64,000 bases of DNA from Fistularia commersonii. Its lineage: Eukaryota > Chordata > Actinopteri > Syngnathiformes > Fistulariidae. The number at the start of each line of letters is the position of its first letter. The stretch's first letter is position 1. The stretch is taken from NCBI GenBank assembly GCA_037954325.1, contig JBBMNZ010000003.1, positions 16,633,892-16,697,891 of the forward strand, in the 5' to 3' direction. Of this stretch, positions 39,948 through 50,800 are shown piece after piece. The position numbers and the translations under genes are program-made. Under the pieces are notes generated by a model, which ran no database searches, was not told the origin of the DNA, and worked only from the letters and a program-made list of their open reading frames with translations.

Positions 39948-41197
39948 CTCACTGCTGTCTTTCTGTAAACATAGCTGACAACATTTGCATGCTTCCACTT
40001 AGCAACTGCTGTAGTACTTGTAGTATTAGTAGTGATAGTCGTAGTATCAATTTCATATAATTGGGCAGGTATTCTCTAGGATGACAGTTGAGGTGTGAAT
40101 GACTTGGATTCTGTTCGAAACAGACTGATGGTTCCCTCGAGATGTCCGAAAGACCGCAGTTAATTACATATTCACGCTTATCCCTTCTGTGAGTTTGTTG
40201 GCAGCAAAACGTGCATTTTTGGTTGACTTTGGACTACCCTTTCTTTTGACAGTACGGTTCGTCTGCTTCAATAATCTTCATGTTTTCCAGTCTGTTTAGA
40301 ACAAAACAGCTACTTTTAATTCTGTTTTTTGGCCTGTCATTTGCCTGAAAAATGATGTGCAGTTTGAACTTTTGCTGTTTAGAGACTATATGGATCCAGT
40401 AGCAAAAAAAAAATGATTTCATGGTATGAAGAAGCTCTAGGCTATTTATTTCTGTACATTTGCTTTTTGATATTCGCATCATATTCCACATATCCACATG
40501 ACCAGAACACAACCCTCATACAATGGCATTTGGGTTGTTCCATAGAGAACATTTCCTTTTATCAAAATTGCCGGTGTGCAACATGATGATTGCACAAAAT
40601 TATAGTCTCACTCTCTATATGTGAAATGTATACATGAGCTGGAGGTGTTCTATTTTTCTAAAAAAAAAAAAAAAAAAGGACTTTGACTTCAGATGCAAAT
40701 CAAGCAGCATTTATTTATTTTTTGCTCTCATGTTTTCTTAACAGAGCTTATTCACAACAAGCATCTTACTTAACTATTAGCACATGCTTGGTTACCAAAA
40801 CTGAGATGCACCAAAATTTCAGCTGAAAAAATACTTTCATTGTTATTTTTGCTTTTGTCAGATATTCCCTTGTCAGAAGTTGAATGACCTGATTCTTGCC
40901 TTTGAGCAGGTTTCCTGTCAAGCACATTTGTCCTTGAATACAAGCATTTAGACTGGTTGTTTCTTACTCATAGATAAACAATAAACTTGTTACCGTGGTG
41001 GAGTCAGGATCGCTATTCATTTAAATGAAATTAAGCTCTGTGTTGCAGGATGCAAAACTGGGTGGATTTTTGGATGCAGTCTTACATCAAAAACATCTTA
41101 GACCTGTGATATAATACCATATATAAATATAACCGTTTGAGTACAGTCTTTGAGTTGTACCAAAAAGTGTTGTTATTTTATTTATTTTATTTTTGCC

Positions 41198-41363
41198 TCG
41201 AGGAAGACCAAAGAGAAGATTTATGGATGTAGTGAGAGAGGATATGAAGGTAGTTGGTGTGAGAGAGGAGGATACAGAGAATAGGGTTAGATGGAGAAAG
41301 TTGACTCGCTGTGGCGACCCCTAACGGGAAAAGCCGAAAGAAGAAGAAGAAGAAGAAGAAGAA
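41198..41363 (+). mobile_element. RTE-clade LINE 3' end with AAG tail
   Basis: Only the terminal part remains: RGRPKRRFMDVVREDMKVVG, then REEDTENRVRWRKLTRCGDP, read without a stop at 41198-41323. After it come ctaacgggaaaagccgaaag and an (AGA)n run at 41339-41363. This is the least diverged RTE 3' end in the window, so perhaps the youngest. It is strongly 5'-truncated, as is usual for LINE copies. Confidence 0.8.
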
Positions 41364-42340
41364 TTTTAACATCTTGACTAAAGCCTAACAGAAGCTAATC
41401 AGATCTTACTTTGACACCATTTGCAAATCATCTTTTTCATATTCTGATATATCGTTCTTATAAGGGCCCTACATTGCAAAAGCATGAAGAAATTCAGTCA
41501 TACAGTGTGATATTATAGGAATATATAATTGGTGTAAAAGGCTTGTATTCCGGACTCCTTTACTGCTTGCTGTTTCCTACTGTGTTTTATTGTCTCTTTT
41601 TGGCATCCTAAGCACCACGATTCCTGTTTCACATGATTTTTCTCGCTGGAATCCTCATCGGGGAAAGCCTGTCAAGGTGTGCAGCAACACAATTCGCGTG
41701 CACGTTCCCCAGGCTGTTGTCCTCTCCTTTCTCTCCTCTTGTTTTTTTCCCGAGAATGCCTCAGTCTCCTTATCAGCCTGTGCCACTCCTCAGCTCTGCT
41801 ATACAGACCTTTATAGATCCATCACACCTCCTTAACTTCAGCTTTTGATGTGGCAGCTCCCTGCCACTCACTGCTAGTTCACCAAATTATTTAGAAATAT
41901 CAGGGACAAAGTAACTGCTCTCACTTAATAGACTGAATCAATATCCTTGGATTTTTGCCAAGGCAGGTGTTACATTTCTGCAGTTGCGTTAAAGATAAGC
42001 ATTATTGTAGGGACACAAACTGAATCTGGAAATGGAAAATAACAACACTAATTTTCAATATTCAGGTGTTGTTCTTTTGATTTTGATATAAAGCAAACTT
42101 TTTTTTTATCTAATTCTAAAAGCCACATGGCAGATTTGTTGGTAAGTGATTTAACTGTATCCGTTTGTAAAGAGCAATAGATTCATCCTAATATGTTGCA
42201 GTCAGATGACCCTCACCAGCATATTCAGTGAAAATATTATCCATCATAATCTGGCCTTTCAAATATGTAATTTAAGCCTCTAAACATTTTGCTGTTTATT
42301 GTTTTTCTAGATTATTTTCATAGTTTGCTGATTTTAATCA

Positions 42341-42467
42341 TCTATCCATCCATCTACTTCCGCTTATCCTGCACTCAGGGTTGCGGGGGATGCTGGAGTC
42401 TATCCCGGTTGTCATTAGGCGAGATGCAGGGAACACCCTGGACTGATCGACAGTCCAGGGTCACATA
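42341..42467 (-). repeat. SINE 3' fragment
   Basis: The (ATCC)n start and cttatcctgcactcagggtt, gctggagtctatcccggttg, then cctggactgatcgacagtcc are the reverse complement of the 3' half of the SINE at 28815-29175. The head is missing. Confidence 0.7.
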
Positions 42468-42654
42468 TATAAATGATTTAATCATTAAATGTAATTTCCT
42501 GCATATTGTTAAATTGTGCTCAGCTAATTTTTGTGAAATTTCTATATGCAATCTTTTTTTTTAATCATTTTGGTTTAACTTTTAGATCCGCCATAGGTAT
42601 TTCTGGGTAATATCTGAATCTTAAGTCATTTTATCAATTCGTAAAAATAAATAA

Positions 42655-42835
42655 AGTACTTTTTCTTTATTAATTCATCTTTTATCAATCCCCTTGGGGA
42701 AATCGCTCTCTGCAATTAACTCATCATGGATGAACCATGAGCAGTAGGTTGCCATCCGCCAGCACCAGGGGAGCAGTTGGGGGTTCAATGTCTTGCTCAA
42801 CAACACTTCGACACACTAGGAGGATCCAGTAACCC
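42655..42835 (-). repeat. Second SINE family, copy B (headless)
   Basis: Reverse complement of the middle and 3' part of the element at 34365-34594: shared blocks are tcaatccccttggggaaatc, gcaattaactcatcatgg, gaaccatgagcagtagg and tcaatgtcttgctcaac. The tRNA-like head is not present. Confidence 0.6.
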
Positions 42836-43048
42836 AAAAGAACCCAAAAATCTATAATAATATTAAACCCCTATCGGGTCATAGATTATATGTATGGAAA
42901 AAGTAGCCGACCCGTAACTTCAAGTGATATCAGTACTGATTGAAGAAATTGCATGTCTCTAAACTAAGGTTTAAACCAAGGCATCACTAAAAACAGCATG
43001 TTGAAATCATAAACCTCATGGTCTTGTGTTCCAATTGCCATGCAAGAC

Positions 43049-43073
43049 CACACACACACACACACACACACAG
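43049..43073. repeat. (AC)n microsatellite
   Basis: About 12 AC units, ending at caggcacg. Confidence 0.9.
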
Positions 43074-44547
43074 GCACGTTTATATTTACTCATTGCCCTC
43101 CACAGCCACAGTAACTATCTGGAACAACAAATGTATATTCATATACAGTACTGCCAAAGTAACGCATGCTTTATTTTTTCTGATTGAATCAAGAATGAAT
43201 CATCTTACGTCAGCTTGTTGCCATACACTTTGTTTACAGACCTCAGATCTTTCCATTTATAAAGCTGTATTGAATTAGCAAGATCTGGCCTTGGGTTTTT
43301 AAAGGCCAGATATGGTGGCTGGGTGGAATACACTTTTAAGAGGCTGGCATTTTTCTCTTGAATTTGAATGACTTATCTGTCACTTAGCTGTGATGTGTTT
43401 AAAAACAAAAGGCAAAACCATAAAACAAATAGTAGACTATAGTAATGTGTCACAAAAAAGAAATGATCAAGGCTTTTTGTGGAAAACACTTGTTTATCGG
43501 AACCACCAGGTCAACAGTGTAGTTAGAAATTGAAGTTTTTTTCTGGGGGAGAAAAAGGTAAGACAAAGATGGAGGTGGGATCTGCGGGAGTGAGGAGCAA
43601 AGAGGAGCTGAGTGAGGATGTGACACGTTTCTTGAAGAGATACGTTTTCAATCCCCAAAAAAGCAGTAACTATATCATCCTGAATGAGAAGAGGAAGGTC
43701 ATACCTCCGCTGGGAGACAAGAGGGAACAAAGTCATGGCCGCCTGTAGGCAATTCACCGTTGGGAAGGAGGAACTAAGCTGCGGGCCGGAGCTGATAGGC
43801 TGCTAAAAGCTCAGTAAAAGACAAAACCCCATGGGAAGCGGCTGCTGTGTGGCCTTTCATGAGGAGTTCTTGTATTACAATTAGATTCTAGTCTCAACCT
43901 CATGGAAAGGTCAACTAGTATCTGCGCTCCCGCAGACCCACCTCCAAGTTCACGCTATAAATTGTACATTTAGTTCAAACTAGATTCAAGGTTAAAACGG
44001 ACAGTTAAAGTTGAACTGCGCACTAATGCGAGCAAACACTGATGGAGTTAATTATGAGATGGGAGGAGATACCTGGTGTCATTCAAGTTCCTGCTTTCAT
44101 GATTAGACGGGCTGTCATGTCCTCCAAACTTTCGCAAGGACACACATCAAAACTGATGCTGAGACCGTGTAAACGGTTACACAAGAAGAAGGCTGCAATA
44201 CTAGTAAAACTGTTTTGGTTTTAAACCGGGCATTTGCGCAGGAAACAAATACCCAACGAGTTTGTTTTATATACTAGGATGCATTTACAGTTAAAGTCAA
44301 TAATCTGTGTTTTCATCATAACCTTGTTAGATTTGTCACCTCAGCTAAATTGTTTAGTGTTAAGCCTGTGTATTCTACTCGGTCTTCACTTTTTCAGGGG
44401 AACTGAAAACATTCGTTAGGAAGCACTGAGTGTTAGTAATGGTAATTGAAGACTTGGATTTCATGCCAAATATTAATATTATTCAGAATTAAAATATGCA
44501 GATTTAACAGAGACGCTCAAGACAGTATAGAAATAGGTACAAGACAG

Positions 44548-44897
44548 TGGTGTATGGTTTAGAGACAGTGGTATTGAGGGAAGGACAGGAAGCAGGGGTG
44601 GAGATCAAGATTTCTTTTGAGTAATAAGAAGATCAGAGAGATGGTGCATGTTAGATGTTTTGGAGAGAAGGTCAGAGAAGCCAGACTGAGATGGTTTGCT
44701 CATGTACAGAGGAGGGATGGTGAATACATTGGTAGAAGGATGCTGATGTTGGAACTGTGGGATTTATGGATGGAGTGAAAGATGACATGAAGTTATTAGG
44801 TGTGAGAGAAGAAGATACAGAGAACAGGGTTAGACAGAGGAAGTTGACTCAGATTGTGGCAAAACCTGAAGAGAGTAGCCGAAAGTAAAAGAAGAAC
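44548..44897 (+). mobile_element. RTE-clade LINE 3' fragment
   Basis: It begins VYGLETVVLREGQEAGVEIK, then after frame damage keeps CFGEKVREARLRWFAHVQRR, DGEYIGRRMLMLEL and the REEDTENRVRQRKLTQ end. A short AAG-like tail (gaaagtaaaagaagaa) closes it. The reading frame is interrupted, so it is a relic. Confidence 0.75.
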
Positions 44898-45682
44898 CGA
44901 CAAACTCAATATTGGGGGCACCTACTCTTACCTGAAAGTACGTGTTGGTGCAAAAAGAGCGGGAGCAGTTTGAATAGAAGATGCCTGGGTTTCAGGACTT
45001 GGGACATTAAAAAAAAAGAATTCACTCCATTACCAACAGGAAGTCAGTGAAGTAAAAAATCAAGGACGTGTGCCCACACAACTGATGGCAGAAAGAAAAT
45101 GGAAAATGGAAATGTAAATTGTTTTGATTATCCATTAACGTCTCATTACTGGGTTCAACAACCCCCTTAGCCAGTTCAAATATTCTGATGTCACAGAATT
45201 TCTTTTCATGTCCGGCTCAGACGTCTCAGTGGGCATTGTGTAACTTAGCTTGAAAGGGGATTAGATTCTCAGAACTGTGGAGTGTTTATGTGTTTAGTTT
45301 TAATATGTCACCCCTATTAGTTTAACAAGCTGTAATTAATCTTTTACTTTTACAATAGACTTCAGTCCTGGGAACTCTTGCAAAGAGACTAAAGACACAC
45401 AAGGTTTCCTTCCAAAAAGTTGGCGTTAGCAATATCAGGATTTAAAATAGGCCGTCACATAGATGTGATGCAGATACTGTGACATTACTGAAGCTCAGCA
45501 CTTGTAAATTCAGTCAGAAATACTGAATAAATAAATAAGTTTAATTTAAGCATTTCCCATGTTTAAAAAGTATTTCTTTCATAAAATTCCATTTTGGTTC
45601 CTTATACAGAAGAAAAAGATGGATTACAGTTCTGCCACAAGGAGAAATTAGGAGCTTAAAATCATTTATTGCAAGATGTAGC

Positions 45683-46853
45683 CATTCAAGATTCAAGATT
45701 CAAAGTGTTTTACACATGTACAGTGTAAAAACGTATTTCCCTGTACAGTGAAATTCCTGCTTTGCTGTCCGCAGTACATTTGGATATGTGCTGATAGGAA
45801 GAGAGGAAACATTATTATAAATATGATTATAGATATGAATATGGACAATGCAATAGAACAGTGGCAGTGCAATAAGACCTTTGGGTGCAGGTGCAAGGAT
45901 GATTTACGTAGGCAGTTGAGTTTACATGCGCAAGAAGAGTGAGTGTCTGATGGCAGTCGGGTAGAAAGAGTACTTTAGTAGTGTTGTTCTGTTTGCACAC
46001 TCCTGTACTGGAGGGTAGGAGTGAGAACGGTCCATATTGAGGGTGGGCGTGGTCCTTGGCAATAGATGCAGCTTTCCTGTGGATTCTGCAGTTGTAGATG
46101 CTCTGCAGAGAAAGCAGTGGGGTTCTGGTGATCCTCTCTGCAGTCTTCACCACTCGTTGTAGGCATCTGCGGTCCAGAGCAGTCGTGCCGTACCACACAG
46201 CGATGCAGCTGGTCAGGATGCTCTCAACAATGTAGCTGTAGAAGTTGCTGGGCATCTTAGGTAACATGCCAAACCTCCTCAGTCTCTTCAGGAAGTGTAG
46301 CCGCTGTTGAGCCCTCCTGACCGTCTGCGTGGTTTTGAGGGACCAGGTGAGGTTCGTGCTTATGTAGACAGTCAGATATTTGAAGCTGGTCACCCTCTCA
46401 ACATCAAGACCTTGGAGTAACAGTGGCTGATGAGGTCTCCTCTCCTTCCTCATGTCCACTATCTTCTCCTTGGTCTTGTCCATGTTGAGGGTTAGATTGT
46501 TGTCCACACATCACTTCCCCAGACTGGCCACCTCCATCCTGGAGGCCGTTTCATCTCCGCTGGTGATGCATCCTTTCACTGCGGTGTCGTCCGCGAACTT
46601 CAGAATGACGTTGTCCTCATGGGAGGCGACACAGTCGTGGCTGAATATGGTGGGGCTGAGGACACATCCCTGAGGAGCGCCCGTGTTCATGATGATGCTA
46701 GCTGAGGTCGTGTAACCTATCCTGACAGACTGGGGTCTGCCAGTCAGGAAGTCCAGGAGCCAGTCACAGAGGGTTTGGTGCAAATCAAGAGTGGACATTT
46801 TGTGTGTGAGTTTGTGGGGCATCTTGGCTGCTACAGCGCATTTTGAACAACCA
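45683..46853 (-). mobile_element. L2/CR1-like LINE: reverse transcriptase and C-terminal relic
   Basis: On the minus strand one frame runs from about 46853 to 45827, broken by a TGA at 46511-46513 where relatives have Trp. The upstream part has WLLDFLTGRPQSVRIG, GAPQGCVLSP (about 46650-46685) and the catalytic FADD motif (46587-46598). The downstream part has NMDKTKEKIVDMR, FKYLTVYISTNLTW, QRLHFLKRLRRFG, VWYGTTALDRRCLQRVVK and IHRKAASIAKDHAHPQYGPF, the standard thumb and C-terminal region of fish L2/CR1-type LINEs. The 3' end has an ATTCAAG-type repeat tail (about 45683-45702). The element is 5'-truncated inside the reverse transcriptase and lacks an endonuclease, so it cannot move by itself. 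Family assignment within L2/CR1/Rex1 is uncertain. Confidence 0.8.
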
Positions 46854-48409
46854 GAAGAAGTCAAGATCTCACTTGAATCAATGCGAAACACTTTACTGGC
46901 TGGGACATTTGAGTGATGAGTCAAACAAACCTCAAGTTCTAAAACAGATTAGCAGAAGGTATAAAGGAAGTCTTCTTTTATCTGTGATTTTCTGAGGCAC
47001 AGTGGAAAAGTGACACTCCTATCTTGGTTCTGTGCCCGCAGTGTCTACCTGAACTCCGTCTGGGGACGGGAGACTCCTGCTTCCCTTCATTAGCATCAAG
47101 TTCATTAAGCAGTGAATACCTGTTGCCCATGCTGAAGGAGGTAAAAAAGTGGGGTCAGTGGCTATTAGCGGGTCCTTCCTCTGTGCCTCCTCTGGATTTA
47201 AACTCCATTTAGGAGGGCACTGGCATGTTATGACAATGTGTATCTTTCATTATCCAGCCGAGTGAGTTCAGCAGGTCATTAAGTACAGCTTTGCAGGAAT
47301 GATGCTGCCGCTTCTGTGGAGAAGGGAGGGAGTATGTATGTGAAAAGTGGGGAGGAAAGGATGGAGTGTATTATGAACACTTACACTTAGGAGGAGAGTT
47401 TAAATGTGTTAGCATATGAAGGGGAACTGAGATTGATGTGTACTTGTCTCATGGGTTGGGAGGCGCGCATGACATGGAAATGCTCCCGCGGATACTTTAA
47501 TAAGATTGTCAAGAATGTGTTTGCAATTATTTTGTGGTGTTGTCCTCACTGTCTTAGAGAGGACGTGTGCTGGTAAAGGCAAAAGCTTCTTGGGATGTTT
47601 ATCCTTGCATTCCATTCAGGTCCACAGTAAGGATGAAGTCAGTCTACAGGGACACGGATGGTCCTCCACAACATGAACACTACACACAAACACCCACACA
47701 CATACAAACAAACAAAGCTGAGAAGTAGACTTGACCTATTGCCAAGTCCAATTAATGGCTACAGCTGCATCAGCATGCCCCTTGTGTTTGGTCAAAATTA
47801 ATTTACCAGCTAACTTTTTAATCAGATTTCACAACATACCCTGAGGGGTGATTGGCTCGGCACGCTCCCCTCTTTGTTTCCTTGATGTCTGCCTCCTATA
47901 GAGAGGGATTCAGCTCAAAGCTATGATGCATGAGTTTTTCTCGCTTTTTGTAAGGTTAAGAAAAATGACTTGAGCATTTTCCCTCAGTTTGTTAAATTAC
48001 AGCAGGCAACACTTTTAAAGCTGCAGACTGTCTGGTAGAAGGTGAAAATACTTAAATGTCACTTTTTTTTTTGTTTCTGAATAATAATCCAAAGCGGTGT
48101 ACTAAAAGACGTACTTTTCAAAGGGTATCCAGGCAGAATATCGGCACGACCTATTCCAACAGAGGCTTAGATAAGATTGGTGGGTAAGTCATAACAGTGT
48201 GAATAAAGATTGACAGGAGTTTAAGATAAAAACACAACTGATATGTTCCTTTTATGCCAGATTTCACAGTTAAGTCCATGAAAGTACGTATTAAATGTCA
48301 GAGCATTCAGCTTTACTAGGACATTTCTGCTGTCTTATTCAACCAGCTGACAGATGTCAGTGGAGAGGAGAGTTGGAGTGTGCAGGATGGTCAGTGAGTA
48401 AGGTCAATG

Positions 48410-48462
48410 CTGTGGGCGGCGGTTAACACCGTCACCTCTCACAGTTCAAACCTGCCATGCAG
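48410..48462 (+). repeat. Possible SINE head remnant
   Basis: gtgggcggcggttaacaccg followed after about 15 bases by agttcaaacctgcc resembles the A and B boxes of the local SINE family. It is short and diverged. Confidence 0.25.
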
Positions 48463-49163
48463 CTTGAGTGCACTCCACCTATTGAAGTGTTTTAGTGTGC
48501 ATTTTTGTTACACAATGCAGCTAAATAAACTCAAATACATAGCCAGTGACCCAGTTTGACACAGTACAGTTCACTATAGACATTAGAATTTTGAAAAAAT
48601 ATACCAATGAAAACACAACAGAGATTTTAAAAAGATTTTTAAAAGAATAAGTCCTAGAAAATTAACGTATCCAAAACACAATGTGATTTCATATATATTG
48701 TGTATAGTTATGGAAAAAAAGAAAAAGTGAGGGATAGTGAGAGAGATAGAGAACATCACCCTTCAAAAAGTTAAATATCAGAACATTTTTGTAACGGGAG
48801 TGAAAATTTTACTTTACACTTTTGCTCACAAAGTACAAATTGGATTTCATTTTCTTAATTTGTTGCAATATTTTACATTATTTTTTTAATTACATTTCGG
48901 AATAATGAAACCCCTTTCAGTTTCAGCATACATGTGCACTTCTGCCTGTTGTCAGTGTGATGAAATAATAACCACATATGTAATTCATCATTACAAACCA
49001 CTGTATTTTTTCTTCTTTTATGAGTTTGAAATTGATGACATAGTATTAGTTTTCACTTCTTCCTCTTATGCTAAAACTGAGTTAAATGAGATTGGTGTTG
49101 ATTTTTTTTACAATATCTTCAATTTATGAGATCGGTAGATAATAAATTTCATGTTTTTTAGAA

Positions 49164-49490
49164 GATGGGTGGCGCAGCGGTTAGCACTTCTGCCTTACAA
49201 CAACAGAATTTGTGGTTTGATTCCTTCAGGAGCCATTGCCGTTTGGAAGTTGCATGTTCTCCCCGTTTCTGGGTCTGTCCCACAGTCCAAAAACACGTAG
49301 TAAGCTCATTGGGGACTAAATTGCTCAGATGTGTGACTGAGAGAATGAATGGTTTCACATCTCTATATGCAGCCTTGTGATTGGCTGTTGACCAGTCCAG
49401 GGTGAACCACCGCCGTTCGGCCAATGACAGCTGGGATAGGCTTCGGCTGCCCCCCTGCAACCCTTAGTGCAGGATAAGCGGTATAGATTG
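49164..49490 (+). repeat. tRNA-derived SINE, full length
   Basis: Head gggtggcgcagcggttagca and B box ggtttgattcc, then body (ttgcatgttctccccg; ttggggactaaattgctcag), 3' part (cagctgggataggcttcgg) and end (gtgcaggataagcggtatag). Same family as 28815-29175. Confidence 0.78.
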
Positions 49491-49832
49491 TTTAATTTAG
49501 CGTTTATATGTATTTAGCTCATTTTTAATTCACATCTCATCGGAGGACTATGTACATATAATACACATTCTCCGTAGCATCTCCTTTTACTGTGAGTTTA
49601 CCCTTACTGTTCAAATAACGATGACTTACTGTCATCATTCCTACTGTGCAGTTTTTTTTTTTAACTTTTGGTCATGTTTTCACCAAACAGGCTAAAGAAG
49701 TCTAATCTTTTTAGTAACTATGTGAAATATGAAATTTCACATTCTCCACAGATCTATTCATATACCCATTCTCATCAACATATATTTTTTGCACTTAACA
49801 CTCACGTCTAACACATACTTTTGAATCACAGT

Positions 49833-50800
49833 TAAATGCAGAGGGTTGCGTCAGGAAGGGATCCGGCGTAAACTTTTGACGAAACCAAACATGCATATCA
49901 ACCAGAATAACCAGATCATACCGGATCGGTCGAGGCCCGGGTTAACAACCACCATTGGCGCCGATGACCTGGAGGGAGCCAATTGAAACTAGGCTATTGT
50001 AGGTCAAAGAAGGAGAGGAGGAAGGTGTGTTCGGAAGCAGAGAGAGAAGAGGAAAGGCAAGAGTCTGAGACTGAGAGTAGGGAATTTGAATATTGGGATT
50101 ATGATAGGAAAAGGTAGCGAGTTGGTCGACATGATGCAGAGAAGGAAAGTGGATATACTGTGTATCCAGGAGATGGTGGAAAGGAAGTAAGGCTAGAAGC
50201 TTAGGAGCAGGCTTTAAGTTGTGCTATCATGGTACTGACAAGAAGAGATATGGAGTAGAAGTTATCTTGAAGGAGGAGTTTCTTGGGAATGTTCTGGAGG
50301 TAAAATGAATGTCAGATAGACTTATGAGTCTGAAATTGGAGGTGTGATGCTCACTGTTATTAGTGGCTATGCCCCGCAGGTGGGATGTGAATTTGAGGAC
50401 AATGAGAAGTTTCAGGAATGACTTAGATGAGGTGATGCAGAATATCCCTGGAGATGAGAGTAGTAACTGGTGGAGATTTCAATGGGCATGTTAACCACAA
50501 AGAGCGGAGGTAGGAGCATGCAGGTAGACTACATCTTTTATAGACGAGGTAAATCTGAAGATCAGTAATTGCAAAGTAGTGGTAGGTGTGAGTGTAGCCA
50601 GACAGCATAGGATGGTAGTTTGTAGGATGACTCTGGTGACAAGGAAGATCAAGAGGGCAAAGGCAAAGCAGAGGACAAAGTAGTGGATGCTGAAAAGGGA
50701 GGAGTGTAGTATGGTTTTCAGGGAGGAGTTGAGAAAGGGCCTGGGTGGTCAGGGAAAGCTTTCAGATGATTGTACAACGACGACAAAAGCCAATAAGTAT
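49833..50800 (+). mobile_element. RTE-clade LINE 5' half (endonuclease region), decayed
   Basis: It starts with the RTE 5' untranslated signature (gcagagggttgcgtcaggaa; taccggatcggtcgaggccc) and continues into the apurinic-type endonuclease region (vdilCIQE-like segment near 50145-50175; GDFNGHV near 50470-50490). It ends after FREELRKGLGGQGK near 50760. Compared with the second copy at 55263-56590 it lacks about 150 bp after GDFNGHV. Frameshifts and stops are frequent. The 3' half with the reverse transcriptase is missing. Confidence 0.75.

Noticed and set aside
43494..43757. Overlapping opposite-strand open frames in a GC-richer patch
   Set aside because: No domain, no splice context and no family resemblance; treated as chance.
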